In this document: in pieces, positions 9,752-19,357 of the stretch
Layout of the letters: the number at the start of each line of letters is the position of its first letter
Numbering within the stretch: position 1 is the stretch's first letter
Source of the DNA: Bufo bufo
Taxonomy: Eukaryota > Chordata > Amphibia > Anura > Bufonidae
Reading direction: 5' to 3'
DNA length: 64,000 bases
Assembly: GCF_905171765.1 (NCBI RefSeq)
Contig: NC_053392.1
Coordinates: 370,741,442-370,805,441, forward strand
Translations under genes and position numbers: made by a program
Notes under the pieces: generated by a model
The model's database searches: none
Seen by the model: only the letters and a program-made list of their open reading frames with translations
Told to the model about the DNA's origin: nothing

Positions 9752-12321
9752 TAGAGATGGCCCGAACTATCCGACGGCGAACAGTTCCCGGCGAACATAG
9801 CTTGTTCGCGTTCGCCTCTGCCGGGCGAACACATGCGATGTTCGGTCCGCCCCCTATACATCATCATTGAGCAAACTTTGACCCTGTACCTCACAGTCAG
9901 CAGACACATTCCAGCCAATCAGCAGCATACCCTCCCTCCCAGACCCTCCCACCTCCTGCACAGCATCCATTTTAGATTCATTCTGAAGCTGCAGTCTTAG
10001 TGAGAGGAGGGAGACTGTAACTGCTGCTGATTTAATTGGGAAATCGATAGCTAGGCTAGTGAATTCAGTGTCCACTCCAGTCCTGAAAGACTCATCTGAT
10101 CTCTGCTGTAAGGACAGCGTCCTGACAGCACCCCAAAAAGCCCTTTTTAGGGCTGCAACATTAGTCTGCTTTTTTTTTTCCTTTATATACATATTGCAGT
10201 TGCCTGGCCTGCCTGTGTGTGAGGAGCTGCAGGCCCACAGACTGTAGTGTGCCCACTGCCAGTGCTCACCCCTGTCATTCCGTGTGGCACAGGACTTTGC
10301 TTAAAAAAAGGCACTTAATTTTTACACTTTAATCTAAGGTTAGTTGCCTGCCAGTGTGTGTCAGGCTGACTTCCACTGACTGTAGTGTGCCCACTGCCAG
10401 TGCCCACCACTCATACCGGCTGGCACAGGACTTTGCATAAAAAAGGCATTTAATTTTTACACTTTAGTGTAATTTCAGCTGCTTGCCTGCTGCTAGTGTG
10501 TGTCAGGCCGACTTCAACTGACTGTAGTGTGCCCACTGCCAGTGCCCACCCCTGTCATCCCGTGTGGCACAGGACTTTGCTTAAAAAAAAGGCACTTCAT
10601 TTTTACACTTTAATCTAAGGTTAGTTGCCTGCCAGTGTGTGTCAGGCCGACTTCAACTGACTGTAGTGTGCCCACTGCCAGTGCCCACCCCTGTCATCCC
10701 GAGTGGCACAGGACTTTGCTTAAAAAATAGGCACTTAATTTTTACACTTTAATCTAAGGTTAGTTGCCTGCCAGTGTGTGTCAGGCTGACTTCCACTGAC
10801 TGTAGTGTGCCCACTGCCAGTGCCCACCACTCATACCGGCTGGCACAGGACTTTGCTTAAAAAAGGCATTTAATTTTTACACTTTAATGTAATTTCAGCT
10901 GCTTGCCTGCTGCTAGTGTGTGTCAGGCCGACTTCAACTGACTGTAGTGTGCCCACTGCCAGTGCCCACCCCTGTCATACCGAGTGGCACAGGACTTTGC
11001 TTAAAAAATAGGCACTTAATTTTTACACTTTAATCTAAGGTTAGTTGCCTGCCAGTGTGTGTCAGGCTGACTTCCACTGACTGTAGTGTGCCCACTGCCA
11101 GTGCCCACCACTCATACCGGCTGGCACAGGACTTTGCATAAAAAAGGCATTTAATTTTTACACTTTAATGTAATTTCAGCTGCTTGCCTGCTGCTAGTGT
11201 GTGTCAGGCCGACTTCAACTGACTGTAGTGTGCCCACTGCCAGTGCCCACCCCTGTCATACCGAGTGGCACAGGACTTTGCTTAAAAAATAGGCACTTAA
11301 TTTTTACACTTTAATCTAAGGTTAGTTGCCTGCCAGTGTGTGTCAGGCTGACTTCCACTGACTGTAGTGTGCCCACTGCCAGTGCCCACCACTCATACCG
11401 GCTGGCACAGGACTTTGCATAAAAAAGGCATTTAATTTTTACACTTTAGTGTAATTTCAGCTGCTTGCCTGCTGCTAGTGTGTGTCAGGCCGACTTCAAC
11501 TGACTGTAGTGTGCCCACTGCCAGTGCCAACCACTGATACCGGGTGGCACAGTAGCTTGCCGATAAATAAGGCATTTAATTTTTAGACAGTAGTCTAAAT
11601 TCAGTTGCTTGCCTGCTGCCAGTGTGTGTCAGGCCCGCTTCCACTGACTGTAGTGTGCCCACTGCCAGTGCCAACCACTGATACCGGGTGGCACAGTAGC
11701 TTGCCGATAAATAAGGCATTTAATTTTTAGACAGTAGTCTAAATTCAGTTGCTTGCCTGCTGCCAGTGTGTGTCAGGCCCTCTTCCACTGACTGTAGTGT
11801 GCCCACTGCCAGTGCCAACCACTGATACCGGGTGGCACAGTAGCTTGCCGATAAATAAGGCATTTAATTTTTAGACAGTAGTCTAAATTCAGTTGCTTGC
11901 CTGCTGCCAGTCAGTGTGTCAGGCCCTCTTCCACTGACTGTAGTGTGCCCACTGCCAGTGCCAACATCATACCTGATCGTATACACACACTGGATGTTTT
12001 AAAGCACGTTATTCCAAACAATTTAGGAATGTTAGTTGATTTATGCCCTTTATGGATTAAAACCCGACTCTGCGTCCACTACGTAATTTTCCATGGGAGT
12101 TTTGCCATAGATCCCCCTCCGGCATGCCACAGTCCAGGTGTTAGACCCCTTGAAACAACTTTCTCATCACTATTGTGGCCAGAAAGAGTCCCTGTGGGTT
12201 TTAAAATTCGCCTGTCTATTGAAGTCTATGGCGGTTCGCCCGGTTCGCCAGTTCGCGAACATTTGCGGAAGTTCGCGTTCGCTGTTCGCGAACTGAAAAT
12301 TTTATGTTCGCGACATCACTA
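9752..12321. mobile_element. hAT-like nonautonomous element carrying a satellite array
   Basis: The ends TAGAGATGGCCCGAAC and, on the other strand, TAGTGATGTCGCGAAC are imperfect terminal inverted repeats. Flanking GCCCTCAC at 9744-9751 and 12322-12329 is a perfect 8-bp TSD, as for hAT transposons. Subterminal DNA at both ends is rich in GTTCGC/GCGAAC motifs, possible transposase-binding sites. The centre (about 10200-11965) is a tandem array of roughly 140-bp units. No transposase is visible, so it would need one in trans. It is the innermost of four nested elements. Confidence 0.85.
10200..11965. repeat. Tandem satellite, about 140-bp unit, 13 copies
   Basis: The anchor ACTGTAGTGTGCCCACTGCC recurs with its first base at 10241, 10379, 10521, 10660, 10799, 10941, 11080, 11222, 11361, 11503, 11647, 11791 and 11937. 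Spacings are 138-142 bp up to 11503 and 144-146 bp after. In the middle, 139- and 142-bp variants alternate (CTCATACCGGCTGG and CTGTCATNCCGAGTGG types), giving a 281-bp higher-order dimer. The last three units form a separate subtype containing ACAGTAGCTTGCCGATAAAT. Confidence 0.92.
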
Positions 12322-12774
12322 GCCCTCACTGGAAGATGGTATAAGGATACCAGGAGGATGACTCCAGCATAACATGTCTGGAGTACCCCTCAGCTACAGG
12401 CTTCCAACAGAGTCTAAATAGCCTAAGTAGCCACACCCACACAGACACACACTGGGAAGGGAGTTAACCCTTCCAACATCAGACAAGGTAAGGTAACCAC
12501 TTAAAGGGGAAGTGAACCTACAACTAAATCCCGTGCACACCAAACAAAGTGCACACATAAAACTACACATTGCTTGCGCATTGCAAGCGCATGCATAGAC
12601 AGCGAGCCGCCTAGCCACCAGCTCAGGCTGCTCCACTGCCAAGAACCTGATGTTGCCAGCAGCAACCACACGTGAGGCAACATACTGGCAGCCCTCACCT
12701 GGTTGAGAACAATACCAGACCGCGGGCAACTGCATGCGTCACAAGGAGTCACGACCATGACCATGGTCGTGACA

Positions 12775-14153
12775 GAATGTCCCACAGGATTGACGCATAG
12801 CAAATGTGGTGCCAATATTCAAATAGGGTCCAAAAACAGAGCCTGGAAACTATAGGCCGGTAAGTTTAACATCTGTTGTGGGTAAACTGCTTGAAGGTTT
12901 TCTAAGAGATGTTATCTTAGAGCATCTCAACGGAAATAAGCAAATAACGCCATATCAGCATGGCTTCATGAGGGATCCGTCAAGCCAAACTAATTTAATC
13001 AGTTTCTATGAGGAGGTAAGTTCTAGACTTGACAGCGGCGAATCAATGGATGTCGTATATCTGGACTTCTCCAAAGCATTTGACACTGTACCACATAAAA
13101 GGTTAGTATATAAAATGAGAATGCTCGGACTGGGAGAAAATGTCTGTATGTGGGTAAGTAACTGGCTGAGTGATAGAAAACAGAGGGTGGTTATTAACGG
13201 TACACACTCAGATTGGGTCACTGGCACTAGTGGGGTACCTCAGGGGTCAGTATTGGGCCCTATTCTCTTCAATATATTTATTAATGATCTTGTAGAAGGC
13301 TTGCATAGTAAAATATCAATTTTCGCAGATGACACTAAACTGTGTAACGTAATTAACACTGAAGAGGACAGTATACTACTACAGAGGGATCTGGATAGAT
13401 TGGAGGCTTGGGCAAATAAGTGGCAGATGAGGTTTAACACTGACAAATGTAAAGTTATGCACATGGGAAGGAATAATGCAAGTCACCCGTACATACTAAA
13501 TGGTAAAACACTCAGTAACACTGACATGGAAAAGTATCTAGGAATTTTAAAAAAAACTGCAAACTAAGCTGCAAAAACCAGTGTCAGGCAGCTGCTGCCA
13601 AGGCCAGTAAGATAATGGGTTGCATCAAAAGGGGCATAGATGTCTGTGATAAGAACATAGTCCTACCACTTTACAAATCGCTAGTCAGACCACACATGGA
13701 GTACTGTGTACAGTTCTGGGCTCCTGTGAACAAGGCAGACAGACCAGAGCTGGAGAGGGTCCAGAGGAGGGCAACTAAAGTAATAACTGGAATGGGGGGA
13801 CTACAGTACCCTGAAAGATTATCAAAATTAGGGTTATTCACTTTAGAAAAAAGACGACTGAGGGGAGATCTAATTACTATGTATAAATATATCAGGGGTC
13901 AGTACAGAGATCTATCCCATCATCCCATCATCTATTTATCCCCAGGACTGTGACTGTGACCAGGGCACATCCTCTGCGTCTGGAGGAAAGAAGGTTTGTA
14001 CACAAACATAGAAGAGGATTCTTTACGGTAAGAGTAGTGAGACTATGGAACTCTCTGCCTGAGGAGGTGGTGATGGTGAATTCACTAAAAGAGTTCAAGA
14101 GGGGCCTGGATGTATTTCTGGAGTGTAATAATATTACAGGCTATAGCTACTAG
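12775..14153 (+). pseudogene. CR1 ORF2 reverse transcriptase, second half of copy 1
   Basis: Resumes right after the LTR TSD. It contains the RT core: [30 protein letters not shown] (about 13050), [21 protein letters not shown] (about 13230) and SIFADDTKLCN (about 13317), with both catalytic Asp of ADD retained. A frameshift near 13550-13570 follows MEKYLGIL. The C-terminal part (CIKRGID, SLVRPHMEYCVQFWAPVNKAD, RRATKVITGM, NSLPEEVV) continues in two overlapping frames, 13615-13953 and 13950-14153, separated by a small insertion near 13920-13935. The protein is LNNITGYSY-terminated as in the intact copy at 61154. It is inactive because of the frameshifts and the LTR insertion. Confidence 0.88.
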
Positions 14154-14352
14154 AGAGGGATCGTTGATCCAGGAAGTTATTCTGATTGCCTGATTGGAGT
14201 CAGGAAGGAATTTTTTATTCCCCTAAAGTGGGCAAAATTGGCTTCTACCTCACAGGTTTTTTTTTTTGCCTTCCTCTGGATCAACTTGCAGGATAACAGG
14301 CCGAACTGGATGGACAAATGTCTTTTTTCGGCCTTATGTACTATGTTACTAT

Positions 14353-14960
14353 GACATGTAAAATCCATGTCTGCCAATTCAGACCTGCAAAAAAAACATA
14401 TTTTGCACTTTGCCTCTAGAGGCCTGCTGTGCACCAATACAACAGGCTACTAGCACATATGGGGTGTTCGCAAAATGGAGAGAAAATGGGGAACATATAC
14501 TAAGGTGCATTTTCTCCTTTAACCCCTTGTGAAAGTAAAAAATTTCGGCCTAAAGTCCATTTTTCGGGAAAAGAATTACATTTTTCATTTTTACAGCCAA
14601 TTCCATGAAACACATCTTGAAATGTTCCTTGTGGGGTGTAGTTTCCAGAATGGGGTCACTTTTGGGGGGTTTCCACTGTAGGGGTACTTCAGGGTGTCTT
14701 CATATGCGACATAGCTTCCAAAATCCAATCCTGCAAAATCTGTCCTCCAAAAGCCCTATGGAGCTACTTCCCTTTTAAACCCTGCCATGCAGCCATACAT
14801 AATTTTTTGAGCACATATGGGGTGTTTGCGTATTCGGGGGGGAAATGGGGAACAAAATATGGGTGCATTTTGTCCTGTTTTCCCTTGTAAAAGTGTAAAA
14901 TGTGGGTGTAAAGCAACATTTAGGCTTTAGATGCAAGATAGACAATAGATTTTATGTCAA
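14353..14960 (+). repeat. piggyBac A tail: two direct copies of a ~358-bp unit
   Basis: GCACATATGGGGTGTT...GGGGAACA...GTGCATTTT...CCTTGT recurs at about 14455 and 14813. The style (GGGGTCACTTTTGGGGGGTTTCC, GGGTGTCTTC) resembles the tail arrays of the intact piggyBac at 35860-38590, but here the copies are in direct rather than inverted order. I infer this is the continuation of element A after the CR1 insertion. The right TTAA end was not found. Confidence 0.55.
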
Positions 14961-15741
14961 AATATAGTAAAACATTATCATTTTAAGGAACAGGGTAGTG
15001 GCAATCAAATATTTTCGGTACATTTTTACCTTATCCAATCATTGGACCAAAAAAAAAAGCCCTGTGTGTCTCAGATTTTTCCTGCAGACATGATGTTTTT
15101 AATTTGGCCATGACTGCTGTCAAGTGACCAAGAATGACAGTGTAGAGGGATGCCATAGGAATGAATCGGGTCACAGCTCAGCTTAGCAGGTGTAGAAGGA
15201 AGAGTAAAACTTTACGTAACATATTTTTTACTCTTAAAATTACCGTCAAGTAAATGAAGCGCAGCACAGAGACACTCATACATTTGCTGCGACAAAGGAG
15301 TCTCAAAAAATCCAAAGTGTTAGCCATGCTGAAACCCCACACATTGCTATGGTAGCCCTTCTAAACTGAGATACTTGGGCGTGACACAGGCAGGTGTCGC
15401 ATCCATAATCACTGTGTAGACATGCTCGTAATCATTATGGTTTCAACTCAGAAGATGCAAAACCTGGATAACAATTTTAGAATTGCCCATAGACGATGCT
15501 GTTTTTCCCTGCAACATTGAAGAACAGGACTGTGAGGTGAATAAGGGAAAAGCGATGAGCAGGTTATGCATCAATTCTAGTGTCTCGGTACTTACTGGCT
15601 GAGTGTCTGTGCCTGTAATGGCATTTCCAGATATTCATGGCTTGGACTTATTGCTCCGTTCCTGGTCCATGTCCCTACAATTCTCCCTGGATGCAATAGC
15701 TAAGCGGCTGAAATCTGATCCTAACTATTGGCTATGTTGAT
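14961..15741. other. Unassigned intergenic DNA
   Basis: I see no open frame of note, no inverted ends and no tandem structure. It may be unique sequence or a decayed repeat. Confidence 0.4.
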
Positions 15742-16345
15742 GATATTTGTAGTACCCCAGACCTGGGAGACTCCAAGTTGTTTATTACTATGCATTGTAT
15801 TTCACTATTTGTTTCATGACTGACCACCAGCAAGGAAGGTTTGGCCAAGGTTGGTAGGAACGGGGTTAATCACCCTTTTCTTCACCTCTTGGGAGGAGTG
15901 GGCTGGCCCTGATTCCTGCAAAGAGAGGGATTTGCTGTGTAGCTGCAGTGTGGAGAGGATGCAGCTTGCCGTGCTCCTACTCCTGTTACAGATTTCTCCA
16001 GAGAGAATTGCCTCAAGTAAAGCCTTGAAAGGATAAGAGACAGCAGAGTAACCTTCTATATTCCGCTTCTACAGACACTGCTGTGTAGTGAGGGAAAATG
16101 GGCCACAGACACCCTCATCACCAAACTACCATTAGGTCAGTATCAACTAAGAACTAAAGTCTACTGCTATTTTTTTGTATTTTCAAGTTCTACGTTGCAC
16201 TTAGTAAAAAGACTTTGTTGAGTTCAGTTTTGGCCTCATTCTTCAGTGCTACGACTTTCACTGCAACGGACCCCAGGTGGCAATGGCCTGAGGTAGGACA
16301 CTGTGATTCAACTTCGCTACATCAGTGCCACCAGCACTTCCATCC
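15742..16345 (+). repeat. Unclassified interspersed repeat Y, copy 1
   Basis: Shares scattered blocks with 47225-47790 in the same order: AGTGGGCTGG..CCTG.TTCCTGC.AA, GCCTTGAAA, ACAGCAGAGT, GAAGTTCTACATTGCACTTA, CCTCATTCTTCA and GCAATGGCCTGAGG. Spacing is conserved, so the two are diverged copies of one repeat. There is no coding potential and no clear ends. It could be an old LTR or a SINE-like element. Confidence 0.6.
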
Positions 16346-17368
16346 TCTACACCAATTCCCATAGTGGCTCGCCTCACATTGTCTCTCATATGCTCCTCAC
16401 TATCGCTGTCATTCTGTCCTGCAGTTCTGACCTCTGGATACGATGCCTTGCCTTTATCTGCTGGTTGCTGGTTGTCTGGGAATTTCAGTAAGGTCTTTAG
16501 GGGCCTGAAAGCAAAAAGCAATAAATTATTGCATACTGTTATATAATTTTCACCCACTTCATCCTACCACTCTCCTCTATCCCAACCACAGAGCTATAAC
16601 AGATATGACAGATCTCTTTCAAATGATACCAATGAATCATGTCAGGCAATGTTGATTTATAATAGGGTTTGTCAAGCTTCCACCTGGTTTCCAGTATTTT
16701 TGACAGCAAGGTTAGCTTTTCAAACAGCTCATTTCTTGCCAAATAAAACCCCACAAACTCTGACAGATTTGCAAAAGTAAAAAGCACCGACGTGTATATA
16801 TATATAAGGCACATTGCCATGGAATACCATATGCTGCTGACTCTCCAGCTGACACACTGGGGACATTAATCAATGTATTTTCACCACAAAAGTGGAGTTA
16901 AAAAATTTGCACTCCATATTTGTGGCATAATTGCCAGCTTTGCCGGATTTTGTATAATTTACACCTGAAACTGGAACAGCTAGGGGCTAGCGTAGACTTT
17001 AGTTTCTGGTGCACAGAGGGCCAGAGATACGACTAATTAATTGAAAGGTATCTGCCTCTTATTAAATTAGGCACATGTTACTCCAGTGCAGGGAAATCAA
17101 GACTGGCGTATGAGAAGGCCAGTCTTAATTAATCTCCTCACTGTCTTATGTCTGGACAGAAAGTCAGTGTCTCCGTTCCTATGAAATTGACATTGAGGCT
17201 CATAAGAATGATTAGAAAAACTGACTTGCTGTTCACACATAAGACGTGTGTGTCAATTGGAGAGTCAGAGTGTTGGTTACATGATGGAGCTGAGGAGCAG
17301 AAGGAAGTAGATAACTGAAAACTACAGCCACCAGAAAAAAGATGACCTTCACTCCGATTGACATCATG
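16346..17368. other. Unassigned DNA with a possible old MITE near 16860-17130
   Basis: No gene is visible. 16860-17130 resembles an eroded inverted-repeat element, but ends and TSD cannot be fixed. The TSD ACATCATG of the next hAT element occupies 17361-17368. Confidence 0.35.
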
Positions 17369-18759
17369 CAGAGGCGGCTCTTCCATTAGGCTCTTCCATT
17401 AGGCCACTTAGGCCGCCACCTAAGGCCTCTCGCTGGCTCCCACCAGCACCAGACAACGCTGCAACCACAATTTTATTGGCTTCCGGGTGGCCTTGGCCCT
17501 GCGCAGTGCTAAGCAGACTAAATAAGACTTTTACAGACCGAGTGCCCAAATTGCAACCCAAAACCCACTTATTTATCGCAAAGTGCCAACATGGAACCAG
17601 TCCAATATAGTATATCCTCCATGTACTTTATCATTTAGCTATAATAGCCTGCCTACATTCAGTGCGCTGCCTGTGCTGTTCATAGTGCACCCTGAGCTGA
17701 TGAATGGTAGGAAAAGTCTAAGGCATATTGGTACACCATAGACTTTTTCCAGGGCACGGGTGCCCACCGAGAGAACTCTGAGTGCCTCCTCTGGCACCTG
17801 TACCATAGGTTCGCCACCACTGGCCTACACTGTGCCACACAATATACAGTATACACTGTGTAGTCTGTTCTAAAAGCACCACATTATTTTATGTCCGCCA
17901 CCACAAAACAATCTGGAAGTGTCCCTTCATGTGGCATCATGTAGGTGGGCCGACAATGTTGTATCATGTATGTGGGCAGTCATTTTTTGAAATGATGACA
18001 AGTGCCCTTTTTTTAATTTATTTTTTACTTAAGCCCCTGCCCTGTACTATGTGCTGCAAGCATGCAGCTGCTTAACCCTGACTGTGACATCACTGTGTAT
18101 ACCCTGTACTGTGATGTCACCCACTGTGCATGTTAACCCTGTACTGTTAGTCACAGTACAGGGTTAATATGCACAGTGATGTCACATACAGTACAGCCAG
18201 GGTTAATATGCAATGTGACATCACGGTACAGGGTTAATATGCACTGTGACATCTCAGTATAGCCAGGGTTAATGCTAAGTGTTAATATGCACTGCAAATA
18301 TAAGCCCTGTACTGTGTTGTCACTGTGCATATTAACCCTTTACTGTGATGTCACTGCATATTAAAGGGGTACTCTGGTATAGGAAAATAAATCCCCTATC
18401 CAAAGGATAGGAGATAAGTGTCTGATCGGGGGGGGGGGGGGGGGGGGGGGAGGGGTCCGCTCGATGGGATCTCACACGATCTCTTGTATGGTACTCTGGA
18501 TCTCCTTGTGCCCGGAGCGGTGGTCAACACTCCCCCTCCATGTATCTATGGGAGAGCCGCAGATACAGCACTTGTGTATCTCCAAATCTTCCATAGAGAT
18601 ACATGGAGGGGGAGTGTTGACCACACCACCGCTCACATCTTATTTATTGAGGACTGAGCCGGGGCGCCGTACGGGAGATCACGAGCATCCCAACGATCTT
18701 TGTGGGGGCCTCATGTTCGAGTTTCACCTAAGGCCTCACAAAGTCTAGAGCCGCCTCTG
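17369..18759. mobile_element. hAT nonautonomous element, TIR CAGAGGCGGCTCT
   Basis: Perfect 13-bp terminal inverted repeats (CAGAGGCGGCTCT and AGAGCCGCCTCTG) are flanked by a perfect 8-bp TSD, ACATCATG, at 17361-17368 and 18760-18767. Both features match hAT transposons. The interior holds a minisatellite of a TTAACCC motif in both orientations (18060-18365). A further repeat module begins AAAGGGGTACTCTGG at 18364, with a run of about 23 G at 18427-18450 and about 50-bp inverted arms around 18510-18635. No transposase is present. Confidence 0.85.
18060..18365. repeat. Two-orientation minisatellite
   Basis: The motif GTTAATATGCACTGTGACATC occurs in both orientations: as GTGCATGTTAACCCTGTACTG near 18127 and 18317, and as CAGTACAGGGTTAATATGCAC near 18155 with variants to about 18300. 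The array is therefore self-complementary over tens of bases at several places. Confidence 0.7.
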
Positions 18760-19357
18760 ACATCATGTACTTGCTAATGGGCCAGAGAATAACATTTTCT
18801 GTGGGAGTGGTTCTTTAATAGTAATTTAGATACAGTTATTCAATGTCACTAGTGATTCGGCTCATTTATTTCTTGAGCAATATTGTTGCCAAGAGATCAG
18901 TGACTTTAAAGCACACAATAAACACAAGATTCATTTGACACCTTTTTCTTGTTCTTTATTTTTAATGAGCAATTACTGAGCATTGAAGCCCATAACATGA
19001 ATTTCAGAAAGTGTTACATGACCCTATTCATTTTTACTCTTTCCAAATTTCACAAAAGGCTTTTATCAGGGTCAGAAGATGAAAATAGGATGTTCCTAGT
19101 CAATGCTTTTAACTGAGTTAATTATGTGTGCTCACACTCATTATGTATATGGACACTCATGTTTACATGAGGTCTTTCAGCGCTGTAGTAATGAGATTGT
19201 CCTATATTTTTCATATATTACAAGGTGAATATGATAGGTGGTTGAAATAATCTGACGTTTTAATTTTTTAAGGGGACATGAGTCATCCTTATGACTAAGA
19301 GGTATTCAGAAAAATAAAAACTTCAAAATGGCACTCAGAGGCATTATTTCTCTTTAA
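18760..19357. other. Unassigned AT-rich DNA
   Basis: No gene or repeat recognised beyond the TSD at the left edge and the TTAA at 19354-19357. Confidence 0.4.

Larger units (their letters stand above)
9220..12774. mobile_element. Solo LTR in CR1, itself split by a hAT-like element
   Basis: Starts TGTCACGG and ends GGTCGTGACA, flanked by the 5-bp TSD GAATG at 9215-9219 and 12775-12779. Removing the inner element (9752-12321 plus one TSD copy) leaves about 977 bp. The sequence is clearly the same LTR family as the 1075-bp LTRs at 51354-52428 and 53160-54234 (shared CAGGTCACCTCCTA, GGGTAAGACGACCT and CTGGCCAAGCTG). With one LTR and no internal region, it is most simply a solo LTR left by recombination. 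Confidence 0.88.
7095..14352 (+). mobile_element. CR1 LINE copy 1 (5'-truncated, split by a solo LTR)
   Basis: A CR1-clade non-LTR retrotransposon starting within ORF1, followed by ORF2 and a 3' end of CTATGTTACTATG, the start of the 8-bp tandem tail typical of CR1. It is split at 9219/12775 by a solo LTR with TSD GAATG. The 5' junction with the piggyBac DNA is placed at about 7095 because the ORF1 frame opens at 7100. The piggyBac-type DNA resumes after the tail at 14353, so the LINE inserted into that element. No TSD was recognised at the LINE ends, as is usual for CR1. Confidence 0.85.

Noticed and set aside
18060..18365. Interstitial telomeric repeat
   Set aside because: GGGTTAA occurs once per unit of about 40 bp, not as tandem TTAGGG.
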